Source: Stenogyne calaminthoides (lineage: Eukaryota; Streptophyta; Magnoliopsida; Lamiales; Lamiaceae). From it: a DNA stretch of 64,000 nt. The translations under genes were made by a program, and so were the position numbers. How positions within the stretch are numbered: the first letter of the stretch is position 1; the number at the start of each line of letters is the position of its first letter. The notes under the pieces were generated by a model. The model searched no databases, was not told the DNA's origin, and worked only from the letters and a program-made list of their open reading frames with translations. Positions 47,551 to 59,450 of this stretch are shown in pieces. The DNA is taken from contig JBBCBC010000026.1 of NCBI GenBank assembly GCA_037126765.1, forward strand, positions 29,621,698-29,685,697. The letters run 5' to 3'.

Positions 47551-48502
47551 TTTTAATTAATGTGGAAATGAATGAATCACACCATGTATGAAATTTTTTT
47601 TTGTTGGGGATTTATTTTTGTAACTAAATAAGGTAAGATTTGGAGGAATGTAATAATAAGATGGGGTGGATCACATCGAGAGGGTTGAGTTGAGTTGACA
47701 TGCAATGGGCCACATGCAGTTGCTTCTTTTTTTTTTCCTTTCCTCCATCTTTTGATAGCTGCAATAATTCTTATATTATCTCTGACTACGCGTCACGTTT
47801 CAGTTATATTAATTTGAATAGAAAATTAGCAAAAATGGCAGCATATTGATAGTCCAAAATTTTTTTTATCTTCTTTTAATAAAATTTTTTATTGTTATTT
47901 TGTCATATATTTATCCTTATTAAAAAGAGTCGTGCATGAGTCGCGCGACCTAATAAAGGATATATATTTAATAAGGATAAATATATCATAAAATAATAAA
48001 AAAGTTTTTTTTTATCAAGAGTGAACGAAAAATAGTTTGAACTATCAATATAGGCAAAAAAAAAGTCCCTAATCTGAATGTTTAATTTCATGTTTTCAGA
48101 TAAATTTATTGGCACATCTCAAAGTCTAATTAAATTGTGTCAACTCAGCATCTTAAACACGATTCTCGCCGAAATTTTCAATTTAAAACGACACGTGGCA
48201 TGCACAATGATGAAACGACGTCGTTTTGGGTGGTTTTCGACAAAATATAGAATGAAAATTGAACAATTTTAGCTACAATATTATTCAAGAAAATAGTTAT
48301 TAGACTAAATAAAAAAAAAGTTATGAGATCATTTATGATTTAATCCCATTATATTAATCTGTATGTTTCAACTATATTAGTCTTCACGTTTCACTTTGTA
48401 TGTGCAGTTGCACAGTGCAATTGGTACAATTGCACATAAAGAATGCATGACTCTATATTTTAAATTCTCGATTAAATTTTTTTTAACTATAGTATTTTCT
48501 AG

Positions 48503-48676
48503 TGTGATGATGATTAGAATATCACCGTTGAATTGGTGATTGGAGAAATCTATTATTAATAGACCGATTACAGGAATACAACAACTTTCCCAAGATACAA
48601 GGAGATTTACATGGAAATAATATAAAATAAATAAATACATTGGATAAAGACTAATTTCTATTCTTTATCTCTAATA
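48503..48676 (-). repeat. Copia 3' LTR (174 bp)
   Basis: It is 174 bp long and differs from the copy at 53070-53243 at two positions seen by eye. It is preceded on the plus strand by TCTAG (48498-48502), repeated after the other LTR at 53244-53248. On the minus strand it starts TATTAG instead of the usual TG and ends CACA. A GGGGGG purine tract with TTGAC before it (48677-48686) is the polypurine tract. Confidence 0.9.
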
Positions 48677-48679
48677 CCC

Positions 48680-49140
48680 CCCGTCAAGCGTTGCGTGGGG
48701 TGAAGGCACACACAGAGCTTGGAACGAAGAAACTCAAATGCCGGACGAGGGAGGCTCTTCGTGAAGATGTCTGCTATCTGAAGATGTGAAGGAACAAAGC
48801 TAGTAGATAACTTCCCAGAAGAGACGAGCTCCCGAACAAAGTGATAGTCCAAATCAATATGCTTGGCACGCTTATACGGGCAACAGGATTCGGCTCAAAA
48901 AGAGCACTCTTATTGTCACACAAAAGAGAGTCTGACGAGAAGTTATGGGCGAACGGAGCTCACGGAGAAGATTAGTGACCCAAACCAATTCGAAAGTGAT
49001 TCGCTAATGCCCTTACTCGATTCACAAATTGATCGGGCAACCGTTGGTTGTTTCTTAGCGGACCAAAAACAAGATTTCCCAATAAAAATAGAGTAACCAT
49101 AGGTGGAACGACGCGTCTCGGTCAACGGGCCCAACGAGAT
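48680..49140 (-). pseudogene. Copia RNase H remnant
   Basis: Two pieces in different frames can be read: TRRSTYGYSIFIGKSCFWSA with KKQPTVARSICES, and then VRELVSSGKLSTSFVPSHLQ with IADIFTKSLPRPAFEFLRSK. These are the standard copia RNase H core and C-terminus. Short deletions between them shift the frame several times. Not functional. Confidence 0.85.
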
Positions 49141-49219
49141 CGGAATAACTCAAAATGCAATGTCGGCCTCTTGACGAAGGAGAGACCATAGTGAATCGTA
49201 CCCTTTGACATAGCGAAGA

Positions 49220-50180
49220 ATACGTTTCAATTTGCTAGAAAATGAAAGTCGGTCGGAGAGTGAAGGAACCGACTAACCGAATCGACAACAGATGAGATCG
49301 GGGATTCGGGTGATGGTCGACATCTTTTAAAAGCCCCAACAAGTGATTCAGATAGCGTGGGATCACGAAACGGATCACCGGTCTTGACAAGAGACTCCCG
49401 GCAGACCAATGGAGTGGAAACAAAGCTTGGAGTCCAACAACTCACTCGTTCAAGGATATCATGGGCATATTTAGCTTGACCCACAAACAAGCCAAATAGA
49501 TGTATAAGAAACCTCAAGACCGAGGAAATAATTCAGACGCCCAAGATCCTTGATGGCAAACTCACGGTGTGTACGAGATATAAAAGATTGCAACAACGAA
49601 ATATTATTCCTCGTAACAATGATATCATCGACATAGAGCAAAGAAATAAATAATGTAAGTACCTCGATGAAAATGAAACAAAGGAAGAATCACAACGACT
49701 CAGAGAAAGCCAAGGTTGGTGAGATACGAGCTAAACCTCAAAAACGGGTTAGGGGAGCTGGCGAAGACCATAAAGAGCTTTCTTGAGTCGACACACATGA
49801 TCGTAAACGAGGATCAATAAACCCCCGGGGTTGAGCCATGAACACCGGGTTTGTCAAGAACGCCATTAAGAAAGCATTCTTGACATCAAGGCGATGAAGA
49901 GGCCAACTATGCCGAATGGATAAAGCCCGGGATAATGCGAACGGTTGCGGCTTTTGACAACCGGACTAAACGTGTGATGAAAATAGGTTCCCGGAATTTG
50001 TGTGAAGCCCCGAGCAACAAGACGGGCCTTGTGGACGCTCAATCGAGCCATCGGCAGATGAAACCGACGAAAAACCCATTTCGAACCCACAATGACCGTG
50101 CGGAGGCGGGTACAAATCCCGTGTAACCCAGGAGATTGAGCGAGCATCAATTTCCTCTTGCATGGCAATGACCACTCGGA
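49220..50180 (-). pseudogene. Copia reverse transcriptase remnant
   Basis: The N-terminal pieces VGSKWVF and HKARLVARGFTQIPG with FHHTFSPVVK, and the C-terminal pieces LFVGQAKYAHDILERVSCW and SLVGA and FLHSPTDFHFLA, are typical of copia reverse transcriptase. The frame changes repeatedly, and the catalytic YVDD region near 49620-49650 is readable only in pieces. Not functional. Confidence 0.85.
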
Positions 50181-50699
50181 GACTCTTAGGCTGCGAACTT
50201 AAATCCCACAGACTTCGATGGTAGAAAGCGAAGCGGATAATAAGGCGGTGGAAAGCCCAAGTGAAAGTGCGGGCTTGAAAATGCGCGATGTGATCGCCAG
50301 ATTAATGGCGGGAACGAGCGGAGAATCTTCAAAGCGATGGATCCCGAGCGGAGGCTAACTGCCTGTTTGATGGCGCGGCGAGAACTGTTGCGAGATCGCG
50401 AGGCCAGTGATCGCGAGAGCATCTGGCGCAATCGAGGCGGGTGAAGCTGAATCGCAATGTCCGGATTGTTCATCAAAAAAGCGAAGCCCGGCGATGCCAC
50501 ATTCTTGGTCGCGGAGAAAAGCGGTCTGACAAAGCCGAAGCGGGAAAGATGAGTTGCCGCCGAGGCATCAAGAAGGTGGGTAATGTCTAATTCCGAGACC
50601 GGAGGGCGAGGCGGCTCTCGAAAAAAAAGGAAAAGAAAACTCATCAAATTGAGCATGGCGAAAATGAAGGTCCGAGAAGAGACATGATCAAAACATCGA

Positions 50700-51560
50700 A
50701 ATCCCTTTGTAAATGCTACTATAACCCGAAAAAATACACGGACGACTACGAGGCTCCAAATTTGTTATCGATAATCCCGAAGGTATGGAAATACCCGACA
50801 CCCAAAAGGCTTGAAGTTTGCATAATTAGGAGCATAACCAAATAGCAACTCAAAAGGTGATGAATTTTGCAAAACGGGGGTAGGAAGCCGGGTTGATCAC
50901 AAAAACAAATTGCTGCAAATGCCTCAAACCCGAGAGAAAGAAGTGCATGGGCATGAAATAAAGATGGATGCACCCGGTTTAAATGTGACGATGCTTATGC
51001 TCACTTTCGCCATTCTGCTTGCGAGTGTAAGGACAAGACAAACGATGAAGTATGCCATTAAGATTCATAAAATTCCGGACTTTAGCATTAACAAACTCGG
51101 TTCCCCATCACTTTGAAACACCTTGATTTTACGATCAAATTGATTGCGCATAAAGGTATGAAACCGAACCAAAATATCGTAGAATTCGGACTTAGCAGAC
51201 GCAAATCGGATAAATCCAAAGAAAATCGAGAATAATCATCAATAAATGCAACATAATAATGAAACCATAAGCGGTAAAAAAAAAGTCACGGACCCCATAA
51301 ATCACAATGAATTAAATCCAAAACACAATCAACACGTTTCTCATTCAACCGAAAAGATAATCTCTTGCTCTTAGCTAATTGATCGACAAGAAGAGCGGAA
51401 CACTGGATTCGGTAAAAACAGATGTAACGGATAAATGACCAAGTTTGTTCAAGAAAGAAATAATAGAATGTGGGACATGCCCCGCACGTAAATGCCATAA
51501 ACCCAAAACTAGCCTTCAATTCTTTATTCCGAGCAAGAAGAACCAAAGCCGAAATCCTCG
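50700..51560 (-). pseudogene. Copia GAG-pre-integrase and integrase remnant
   Basis: LAKSKRLSFRLNEKRVDCVL followed by DLIHCDLWGP is the integrase zinc-finger to core junction, with the first catalytic Asp region. Upstream pieces match the GAG-pre-integrase module. Downstream the core is broken by frameshifts towards 50700. Confidence 0.75.
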
Positions 51561-51675
51561 ATCAAGCAAATATAAGCCTTTATCACACCTTTCCCGCGCT
51601 GATTTGCTTTGTCACTTTCGGTTACGAATGGCAAAGAACTTATCGAGAAAATCACATCGACCGGAAAATCGGATG

Positions 51676-52270
51676 TTAGTTTATCGATAGATAACAAATT
51701 TTAGTGATATGAGGAACCACTAAAACATCCAAAGAATTGCACATCTCCGCAGACAATTTACTAGAACCAATATGAGAAATATTCAAAGCATTGCCATTAC
51801 CAACAATGACCGACCCATTACCGAATAAAGGCTCGTAAGTGTCCAATGCAAGAGGTCGATTCGTCATGTGAGCAGAGGCACCGAATCAAGATACCAATCG
51901 GAGCGCGGTCCGACACATTGCGGGGAGGATGTGAATGCAGGCTAAGTGTCTTTGAGACAGTTGACGAAAGAGCATTGAGAAACGAGGACACTTATCCGCA
52001 TAATGCTCCCCGACATATCGACAACGAGGGATTCGACGCCCCCATTCAGAGAACCGAAAAACCATTGGTGAAGCCAGTTGCCGTCTTTGTCCACGGTTGC
52101 GGAAAAATTTCCACGATTGCGGAGAACCGCGATTCTTTGCCCAAATCGATGAACCTGCGTCCGCGGGAGTTGCCACCCGATGAAGATGAACGGCCTCGAC
52201 CACGGCCCGAGGAACGATCGGCCGTGAATGCGACTGCGGAGGAGAATTTTCCATAAAGCGAAGCATGGAC
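51676..52270 (-). pseudogene. Copia zinc knuckle and protease remnant
   Basis: GEHYADKCP belongs to a gag zinc knuckle whose second Cys appears lost (CRYVGEHYADKC). GNGSVIVGNGNALNISHIGS followed by a conserved VLVVPHITK is the C-terminal part of the aspartic protease region. The DSGAT active-site stretch is not readable in a clean frame. Confidence 0.7.
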
Positions 52271-52289
52271 TCATCTTTGTTTGGCTTGG

Positions 52290-52878
52290 CTCAACAAATC
52301 ATGACCGCGCCGAATATAGAGTAAATGCCATTCGAGTATCCGCAAAGCTTGCAAATCGGACACCCATCCACACAAAAACCAATGACTCTTATCCGATTCA
52401 ATAACAGACAACCAATAACATGCAATTGATCACATAACGACTTAAATTTCTTACCATACTCTTCAACCGGAGAATCACCCCGACGAAGAGAGAGCAATTC
52501 CTCGCGAGTTGATCTTTGGCGAAGTTCTGGAGGAATAAACGCCCCTCGAGTAGACCACATAGCGCATTTATGTGGTGGATTCCGAAACTTCAGAGCGGCG
52601 TCTTCGGATAGCGATGTGTAGACGATGCTAAGGAGCTTATGGTCCTTAATTTTCGAGCCGATAAATTTGGATTGGGCGGCCACGCCTCAGAGAGAGGTGA
52701 CGGTCACCGGAGAGAGAGGCGAGCGATCCTTCCCAAGTAGCCGAAAGGTGTCAAAACACTCGGCCATATGCTCAATTTGGCGACGCCATGGAAGGTAATT
52801 CGAGGCGCCCAATTTGATTCCAGCAACCATGTTGATCATGGCGGTGACGGGAAGAGAATCGGTGGGAGGATTGGGCAT
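52290..52878 (-). pseudogene. Copia gag remnant
   Basis: The start MPNPPTDSLPV, GIKLGASNYLPWRRQIEHM, then SLRRGDSPVEEYGKKFKSLC with DQLHVIG, are hallmarks of a UBN2-type copia gag. At least two frame changes split it. The start codon lies about 190 bp after the primer site, the usual place. Confidence 0.85.
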
Positions 52879-53053
52879 GTTGAGATGAGCGAAAATCTGC
52901 GATGAAGGAGAGTAGCGGGTTTAGATGCAGAATTTGAGTAAGAAGGTTGACGGAAATTGGAGATTGCTATGGTGAGAAGAAGTGTATTATGCAGAATTAG
53001 GATTTCTGCGAGAGAAAGTGAGAACGAGAGCTGCGTGAGGTTAGGATCTTTTA

Positions 53054-53069
53054 CTGACGTCTGATACCA
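53054..53069 (-). other. Copia primer-binding site (initiator Met tRNA)
   Basis: On the minus strand TGGTATCAGACGTCAG follows the 5' LTR directly. The first ten bases match the 3' end complement of plant initiator methionine tRNA, the usual primer for copia elements. Confidence 0.85.
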
Positions 53070-53243
53070 TGTGATGATGATTAGAATATCACCGTTGAAT
53101 TGGTGATTGGAGAAATCTATTATTAATAGACCGATTACAGGAATACAACAACTTTCCCAAAATACAAGGAGATTTACATGGAAATAATATAAAATAAATA
53201 AATACATTGGATAAAGATTAATTTCTATTCTTTATCTCTAATA
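53070..53243 (-). repeat. Copia 5' LTR (174 bp)
   Basis: The pair of the LTR at 48503-48676: same length, two substitutions seen (AAGATACAAGG against AAAATACAAGG, and GACTAAT against GATTAAT). It is followed by TCTAG at 53244-53248. Confidence 0.9.
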
Positions 53244-53879
53244 TCTAGGCATTAATTATGCAATTTCCTAAGTTTATGTTGCAATAATTGTTTGTGGAAT
53301 AATTTGTCAATATTATCAACACCAGTATCCCCACTAGTTTGTACGATCGTCTTTTAAAAATTAAGAAATTCCGGCAAGTTGACAAAATGTAATCTCCATT
53401 AGTATCTCTAGGGCAGTGACTGCCAATAACTTTTTAGCTTTGGTGAATCATGATGGTTATCACTATATTTTATTTATCATTTTATAGTACTATTATATAA
53501 TATCATCTTATGCAATTAATATATAAATTAAACAAATTGGATGTCGTTCTACTTTGGGAGCAGTTTGGATATTCATCCAGAGACGATATAGAATCGAGAC
53601 TATTAAGATAATAATTTCAATATTGAATATTAAACACAATCATTTTATTAATTGGTTTAGTTTATTCATTCATAATCTAATGACCAGATTATATAATCTG
53701 ATTGCAATATTTAAGTATTTTATAAGTAAGAACGCCTTAAACTTTTTATTTTGAAACAACTCATATAACAAATACATATTTGAAGTATATACTTTTAAAA
53801 TCACAAAATATTATATGACACGTCCTCATAAGATCATATTACGTGATAAGTTTATAGTGCTCCAACCCAATCATATTTA

Positions 53880-53991
53880 GGATGTGTTTTGAAACATTTA
53901 AAACAACTTTCAAATCAAAAACACTTATTTTCAAAGTTTTTAAAAATAAATACTTTTAAAAATTATTTTAAATGTTTCAAAACACACCCTT
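53880..53991. mobile_element. Foldback MITE, about 112 bp
   Basis: GGATGTGTTTTGAAACATTT, AAAACAACTTT on the left is mirrored by AAATGTTTCAAAACACACCC on the right, and inner AAAACACTTATTTT pairs with AAATACTTTT. Nearly the whole element is one hairpin. Confidence 0.7.
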
Positions 53992-54360
53992 ACTACAAAA
54001 TATGACTTATAAATGGGGGAAGATATGTATCATAGATGAGACCTCCTCGACTTTCTCATTTTGATATGCTTTAATACTAAATTTTCCTTGGGTGATAAAC
54101 TTAAAATGTTAACTAAAATATCATTCGTTCTTGAGTACTTTTAATAAATCAATTACTCAAAAGTCTCTCTTTTTTAATCGATTAATTGATAACTCGAACT
54201 CATTATCTGTTGGAGATGGACAGTGGTGCAAATTACTCTTTTATTATTCATATTTTGAAAACATGACATAATAGTTTCAACGGTAATAATATATTATTTA
54301 CAAATACATAGAAAAATTACTAAATAATTATTATGAAAAGTAAAAAAAAAAAAAGAGACA

Positions 54361-54476
54361 CACTTGTGTGAGACGGTCTCACGACAAGACGAAACATATT
54401 TTGGGTATTCATGTTAAAGGGTGTTGAATTATTGATTTGTGTTAGGTTGTACCATGTCTCATGCATGAATTTTTGT
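54361..54476. mobile_element. GAGACGGTCTC-family MITE, reversed copy
   Basis: CACTTGTGTGAGACGGTCTC, ACGACAAGACG, TTAAAGGGTGTTG and ATGTCTCATGCATGAATTTT appear in the reverse family order, shortened inside. Confidence 0.6.
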
Positions 54477-55181
54477 AAAAAAGAAAAAGAAAAAAAGGCC
54501 TAGAGTTCTTTTATTTCAAATTATAGGTAACGGAATACCATTTATAATTAGTAACTTATATGCATGTAATATATGGGTGTATATTAAGAGCATGGGGGGT
54601 GAGGGGAACTAGTGCAAACTACAACGTAGCTCCGTCATTTGTTGACTTAGGTTTTTTTAAAGTCGGATTGGGTGTTGATTTTATGATCTATTTAGATCTT
54701 AGCGATTTGAAATGTAAATATTAAAGGGATGTGCTAAATGGACAGATTATGTCCAGGGCAGAATCATTAAAAAAAAATTACCCTCAATCAAGTCCACCCA
54801 AGAATCTGCCCTCAATCAAGTCCACTAAGTCTAAAATAGCATTTTCTGCCCCGGGTAGAATCTGTCCATCAAGAATTACCCAATATTAAATAAAAGTATT
54901 AATTTCACACCTCTCTATAAATTCAAACTTATAGATGAAATAAAAAAATCTCTTGGTATTAGAGCCTTTAATTTTACACTCACATTTTGAGTTCATCGCT
55001 TAAAGCAACTCCACGAATATTAAATTATTCATTCGATGGACCTCCTCTCAATAATTGAGTAAGAAAATTAAGCTTACGAGTGAGGGAATTATTAGAAAAA
55101 TTAAATAAACTAATTAATTTCAAACATCCACTCGTTTAGACTTTTAGACTAGATGTAATTCTTTCAATAGTGAACCTTTAT

Positions 55182-55380
55182 AAAACTTTTATTTAGTAAT
55201 ACTATTGAACTTATAAATTAATACCGTGTACATATAGTTTAGGTATTTTGTGTGTGTAAAATGTTGTGATATTAATTTATAAAAGTAGTGATATTATTAA
55301 ATGAATGTTATGGCACTATTAAATGAATATTACGATATTATTAAATAAATTCAGCTTCATAATATGAAACTTGTCCGTAC
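55182..55380. mobile_element. CTTGTTCATA-family MITE copy (diverged)
   Basis: CCTTTATAAAACTTTTATTT on the left, AACTTATAAATTAATACC-type words inside, and CATAATATGAAACTTGTCCG on the right match the family at 32699. Confidence 0.45.
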
Positions 55381-55847
55381 AATTTTTATTTCTTATTTTT
55401 GTGTTCATTTAAAACAACCTGGAATAATATATATATTTTATTGAGTACTATGAGACTATGAGTCTATGAGTATCAAATCTATTCTCAAATCTCTCAATAC
55501 AACGCAATTTAATATATGGTGGTGCTAAACGGCTAGATTATGTACATCAATGAAGTAGGTGAAATACCTATAATTATTAAATATTTTTTAATTAATAAAA
55601 TTACTCTATATATATCTCTTCATCCTATCTTAGCTTGACTTCTGCAGCCAAATGCTTAGTGATTACTATTATGATTAAAACGACGTGTGATAATTTCACA
55701 ATTGTATTGATGATAATTTATGTCGCTTAAATTGTACTAATGATCACACATGTTTAACTTGTTTCTCAAAATAATATGATGAATATATTGAACTGAAATT
55801 TAATTCTGGAAATCTTATCTCATTATTAGTCAATAAAAGTTTAGATT

Positions 55848-56911
55848 GTGTTTGTTTTGAGATTTAAGTGTGCGGAGCAAGTCAAGGTTTTAGAATCCAA
55901 AGATTTAAAATCCTTGATGAATAGTAAATGTATGTGTTTGTTTTGAGATTCGAGTAGGGTAAGATTTAACTTTATGTCAAATCAATATTTAATAATGATT
56001 GATATTGTATTATTATATTATATTGAGAACAATAATAAAGTGTATAAAAGATGGTGTATTGGGAATAATAATAATAGAGTTATAGGTAAATATAGGTGCA
56101 AATTAAATGTGGAATTTGAAAACCCGACTTTAAATTCCAAACTCGTATGAGATCGGGAGCGCAAAGTCCTAAGTCCATCCGTGTGAGTCCCAAAATAAAC
56201 GCAGCCTTAGAGTGCGTTTGTTTTGAGATTTAAGTGTGCAGAGCAAGTCAAGGTTTTAAAATTTAGGGATTAAAAATCTTTGATGAATAGTTAAATGTAT
56301 GTGTTTGTTTTCAGATTTGAGTAGGGTGAGATTTAACTTTATATCAAATCAATGTTGATATTGTATTATTATATTATATTGAGAAGGGTAATAAAGTGTG
56401 ATGTATTGAGAAGAGTAATAATAGATTTTATAGATATTTGTAGGTGTGGATTGAATATGAGATTTGAAAACCAGATTCTAAATCTCAAACTCGTATGAGA
56501 CGGGGAGCGTAAAGTCCTAAGTTCATCCGTGTGAGTCCAAAAACAAACGCATCCTTAGGGTATGTTTGTTTTGAGACTCATCCGGATGGATTTTGGACTT
56601 TGAAAGTCACGTCCCATTATAGTTTGAGATTTAAAATTATACTTCAAAATCCTCTTCTATGAAGTACACCTACACCCCTATTTTTTCACAAAATTCATAA
56701 CAATCACATCACTATTTTTCCCACTCTCAACACAATATAATAATATCATATAACTCATTATTAAACATTGATTTGACATAAAGTAAAATCTCACCCAATC
56801 AAAATCTCAAAACAAACACATATTTTTTACTATTCACCAAGACTTTCAAATTCATAGGATTTCGAAGTCATGACTTCCCCGCACACCTAAATACCAAAAC
56901 AAACATATCCT
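55848..56911. mobile_element. Cluster of three GTTTGTTTTGAGA-family MITEs
   Basis: Units lie at 55848-56206, 56210-56555 and 56558-56911. Each begins GTnTGTTTGTTTTGAGA-like and ends AAACAAACGCA-like. Units 1 and 2 are direct copies (both contain AAGTGTGCnGAGCAAGTCAA, GGGTGAGATTTAACTTTAT or near it, and CCGTGTGAGTCC). Unit 3 is the inverse: its left end CATCCGGATGG matches the right ends of the others reversed, and GCACACCTAAATAC matches their left ends. Confidence 0.65.
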
Positions 56912-57837
56912 TAGTGTCTTTGTTCAGTAACTCAAGTAAAAAAACAGAATCACTTATTTTTTAAAAAAAATGTATCTAACAATTTTAAAAATAAATATTT
57001 TTAAAAAAAAAGTGTTTTTAAAGTATTTTTAAAGTTTTAAAACAGGCACTTAATCTCAAAATGGGATTGCTCTTTGTTAAAAGCTACTCATATTTTCGAT
57101 GTAGAGCGGGCCGACTTTTCAAGCGTAATTTTACATCTTTTGGGCCTGTAGCCATTTTAAGTGTTGCAAGTATGGGCCTCAACAATGTTTTTAGAAGAAT
57201 TTAATAAAAAAATTACTGTTTTTTAATCAAGCAGGTGCCAAATCGCAATGAATTAAATTAAAAAAAAAATCAATATTCAACTCACTGTATAGTGTATAAT
57301 TGTATATATATTAGTCAAAATGGAAAGAACGTGTATTGAAATAAATAATATGGGATTTAATGATGATGTCCAAATTTATGTGCTCACTTTCTAGGGGCCT
57401 TCGAAGAATAAATTTAATTCCAGAATTTTCAAAAGAAGAAAGATAAACAACAATTCTTTTTTGAAGGGATATAAAAAAAAATCAAAATAGGAATATCGGT
57501 AAAAGACATAATTTTATACCTCAATGTAGTGTCTTACTGGGCCGCCTGGGTACTGAGCTGAAAAATGATAAAGCCCAACAAAATGGGCTAGCAAAAAAAA
57601 AAAATTTAAATGCAGGTTTTGCATAGTTCCTAATTCCTATAAATTATAAATATCGGCACCATTTTAAAAAAATCGTTTTACGTGTCTTATTAAATGAGGT
57701 AGATACAATTTTAGACACGGAATAAAATTAGTGAATATTTTAAAGTAAAATTTATTCAATTATACTAATTTAGACGCCTTTTAATAAATTTCTTTTAGAT
57801 ATATAGTCTCAAAAAAACTTCAACATATATATCTCCA

Positions 57838-58270
57838 CTATATATAAAGACAAACTTTAAACAAAGTCAAATCACTCTATTTCAAAATCCCTCCAATCTT
57901 AATAATTATAATTTTAAATTTAATCTCAACCGTACATTTAAAGTATTTTAAGATATAACAATTTTTTAAAAGATATCATGCATCATATCTTACACATATC
58001 TTTTATTTTTCCTTTAATATATTAAAAACAATATTATAAAATTCTTGAATATGCTATATATATATAAAGACAAACTTTTAAGCAAAGTCAAATCACTCTA
58101 TTTCAAAATCTCTCTAATCTTAATAACTCTAATTTTAAATTTAATATCAATCGTATATCTAAAGTATTCTAAGATATAACAATTTTTAAAAAGATATCAT
58201 GCATCATATTTTACACATATCTTTTATTTTTCCTTTAATATAATAAATATTTTTACAAATAATATAATAA
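57838..58270 (+). repeat. Duplicated Helitron 5' end (about 223-bp unit)
   Basis: The block from TATATAAAGACAAACTTTAA at 57840 recurs from 58063 with few differences, through GTCAAATCACTCTATTTCAA, AAAGATATCATGCATCATAT and CTTTTATTTTTCCTTTAATA. It therefore includes nearly the whole left terminal region of the Helitron except its first bases. Confidence 0.75.
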
Positions 58271-58488
58271 AAATCTTGAATATGCTATAAGTGTATACAC
58301 ACGTAAGTTTTATTATAATTGTACAATTAAGATCATTTTATTCATCTTTTTATCATTTCTCCTAGCATATTTGAATAATTTTTATACTTTTTATTTATCT
58401 TAATTAAATTCTTACATATAAAGATTATTGTGCTAACCTTGCAAGAATGGTCCAAAGATCAATACTCTTGAAAAAACGTGGGGGACTA

Positions 58489-59095
58489 TCAATAATTTGT
58501 TAGTTGAAATAAGTTCTTAATCTAATTATTTAACTTTTATATTAAGCATTAAGTAATTATATACTTTATAACAATTTTGTCTTTATATATATTAAAGATT
58601 TTTTTAAAAATATTATTTGCATTTAATTTTCTTAAACAAGATACTATAGTAGAAAAAATGAGGTTTAAAAGTGCAAGAATGCTGAGAAATAATATTCTAG
58701 CACATAAATGTATGAAAACTTCAACAGGTCAATAATCGAATCTAAATAATTAATAAAGTCTATACTTATCTTATCATTTTTCTTAACGATTATCAATAAT
58801 TTGTTAGTTAAAATAAGTTCTTAATTTAATTATTTAAATTTTATATTAAGCATTAAGTAGTTATATACTTTATAACAATTTTGTCTTCATATATATTAGA
58901 GATTTAAAAAAAATATTATTTGTATTTTATTTTCTTAAACAATATACTATAGTAGAAAAAATGAAGTTTAAAAGTGCAAGAATGCTGAGAAATAATATTG
59001 TAGCACATAAATGTATGAAAATTTAACAGGTAAGTAATCGAATCTAAATAATTAATGGAGTCTATACTTTTCTTATCATTTTTTCTTAACTTTTT
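58489..59095 (+). repeat. Tandem duplication of a 302-bp block in the Helitron
   Basis: ATCAATAATTTGTTAGTTGA (58489) recurs at 58791, and the following words AGCATTAAGTA, AATGAGGTTTAAAAGTGCAA and CACATAAATGTATGAAAA repeat at the same spacing. Identity is high apart from a few substitutions and small gaps. Confidence 0.75.
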
Positions 59096-59125
59096 GAAGT
59101 AGAATATATATTATTATAACAAATA

Positions 59126-59450
59126 TGAATTCCATCGAGGGTAGCAGTGCTGGTATGGATACTTCTACTGAATATGGTGAGTAATTAATAAATTTGAATA
59201 GTATTTGATTTTGCAATAATTATATTAAAATATATTGTATAAAAATATACCTTATTATAAAATAAGTGAATTAATTCGTTATTTATCTCATTTTTATTGT
59301 ATAAAAATATACCTTATTATAAGATAAGTGAATTAATTCATTATTTATCTCATTTTTCTTGACTTTCTGAAGTAGAAAATATATTATAACAGAAATGAAT
59401 TTCATTGAGAGTAGCGGTGCTGCTATGGATACTTTTATTGGATATGGTGA
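59126..59450 (+). pseudogene. Duplicated exon-like segments in the Helitron
   Basis: ATGAATTCCATCGAGGGTAG (59126, ending ATATG|GTGAGT) and ATGAATTTCATTGAGAGTAG (59394, also ending ATATG|GTGAGT) each encode about 18 residues like MNSIEGSSAGMDTSTEYG and stop at a good splice donor. They look like two copies of one small first exon of a captured or Helitron-encoded gene. Confidence 0.45.

Larger units (their letters stand above)
48503..53243 (-). mobile_element. Ty1/copia LTR retrotransposon, defective
   Basis: A 4741-bp element lies on the minus strand, flanked by TCTAG target duplications. Order 5' to 3' on the minus strand: LTR (53243-53070), primer site TGGTATCAGACGTCAG matching initiator Met tRNA (53069-53054), gag, zinc knuckle and protease, integrase, reverse transcriptase, RNase H, polypurine tract and LTR. 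This order of integrase before reverse transcriptase is copia. The total length is normal for a full element. No long open frame survives: every domain is split by small insertions and deletions, although the LTRs are nearly identical. It could move only with help in trans, if at all. Confidence 0.9.
53249..57831. other. Gene-free, MITE-rich AT-rich DNA
   Basis: No exon is recognisable. The stretch holds the foldback at 53880, a reversed GAGACGGTCTC copy, a CTTGTTCATA copy and the triple GTTTGTTTTGAGA cluster, each listed separately. A further foldback-like stretch lies at about 56913-57056 (CTTAGTGTCTTTG against TTTTAAAACAGGCACTTA). Confidence 0.55.

Noticed and set aside
51846..52256. Plus-strand open frame of 136 residues
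   Set aside because: Antisense to the copia gag/protease region; the opposite strand has the recognisable retrotransposon motifs.
58000..59100. CRISPR-like or satellite array
   Set aside because: The direct repeats are two-copy duplications inside a Helitron, not regularly spaced short repeats; the genome is eukaryotic.
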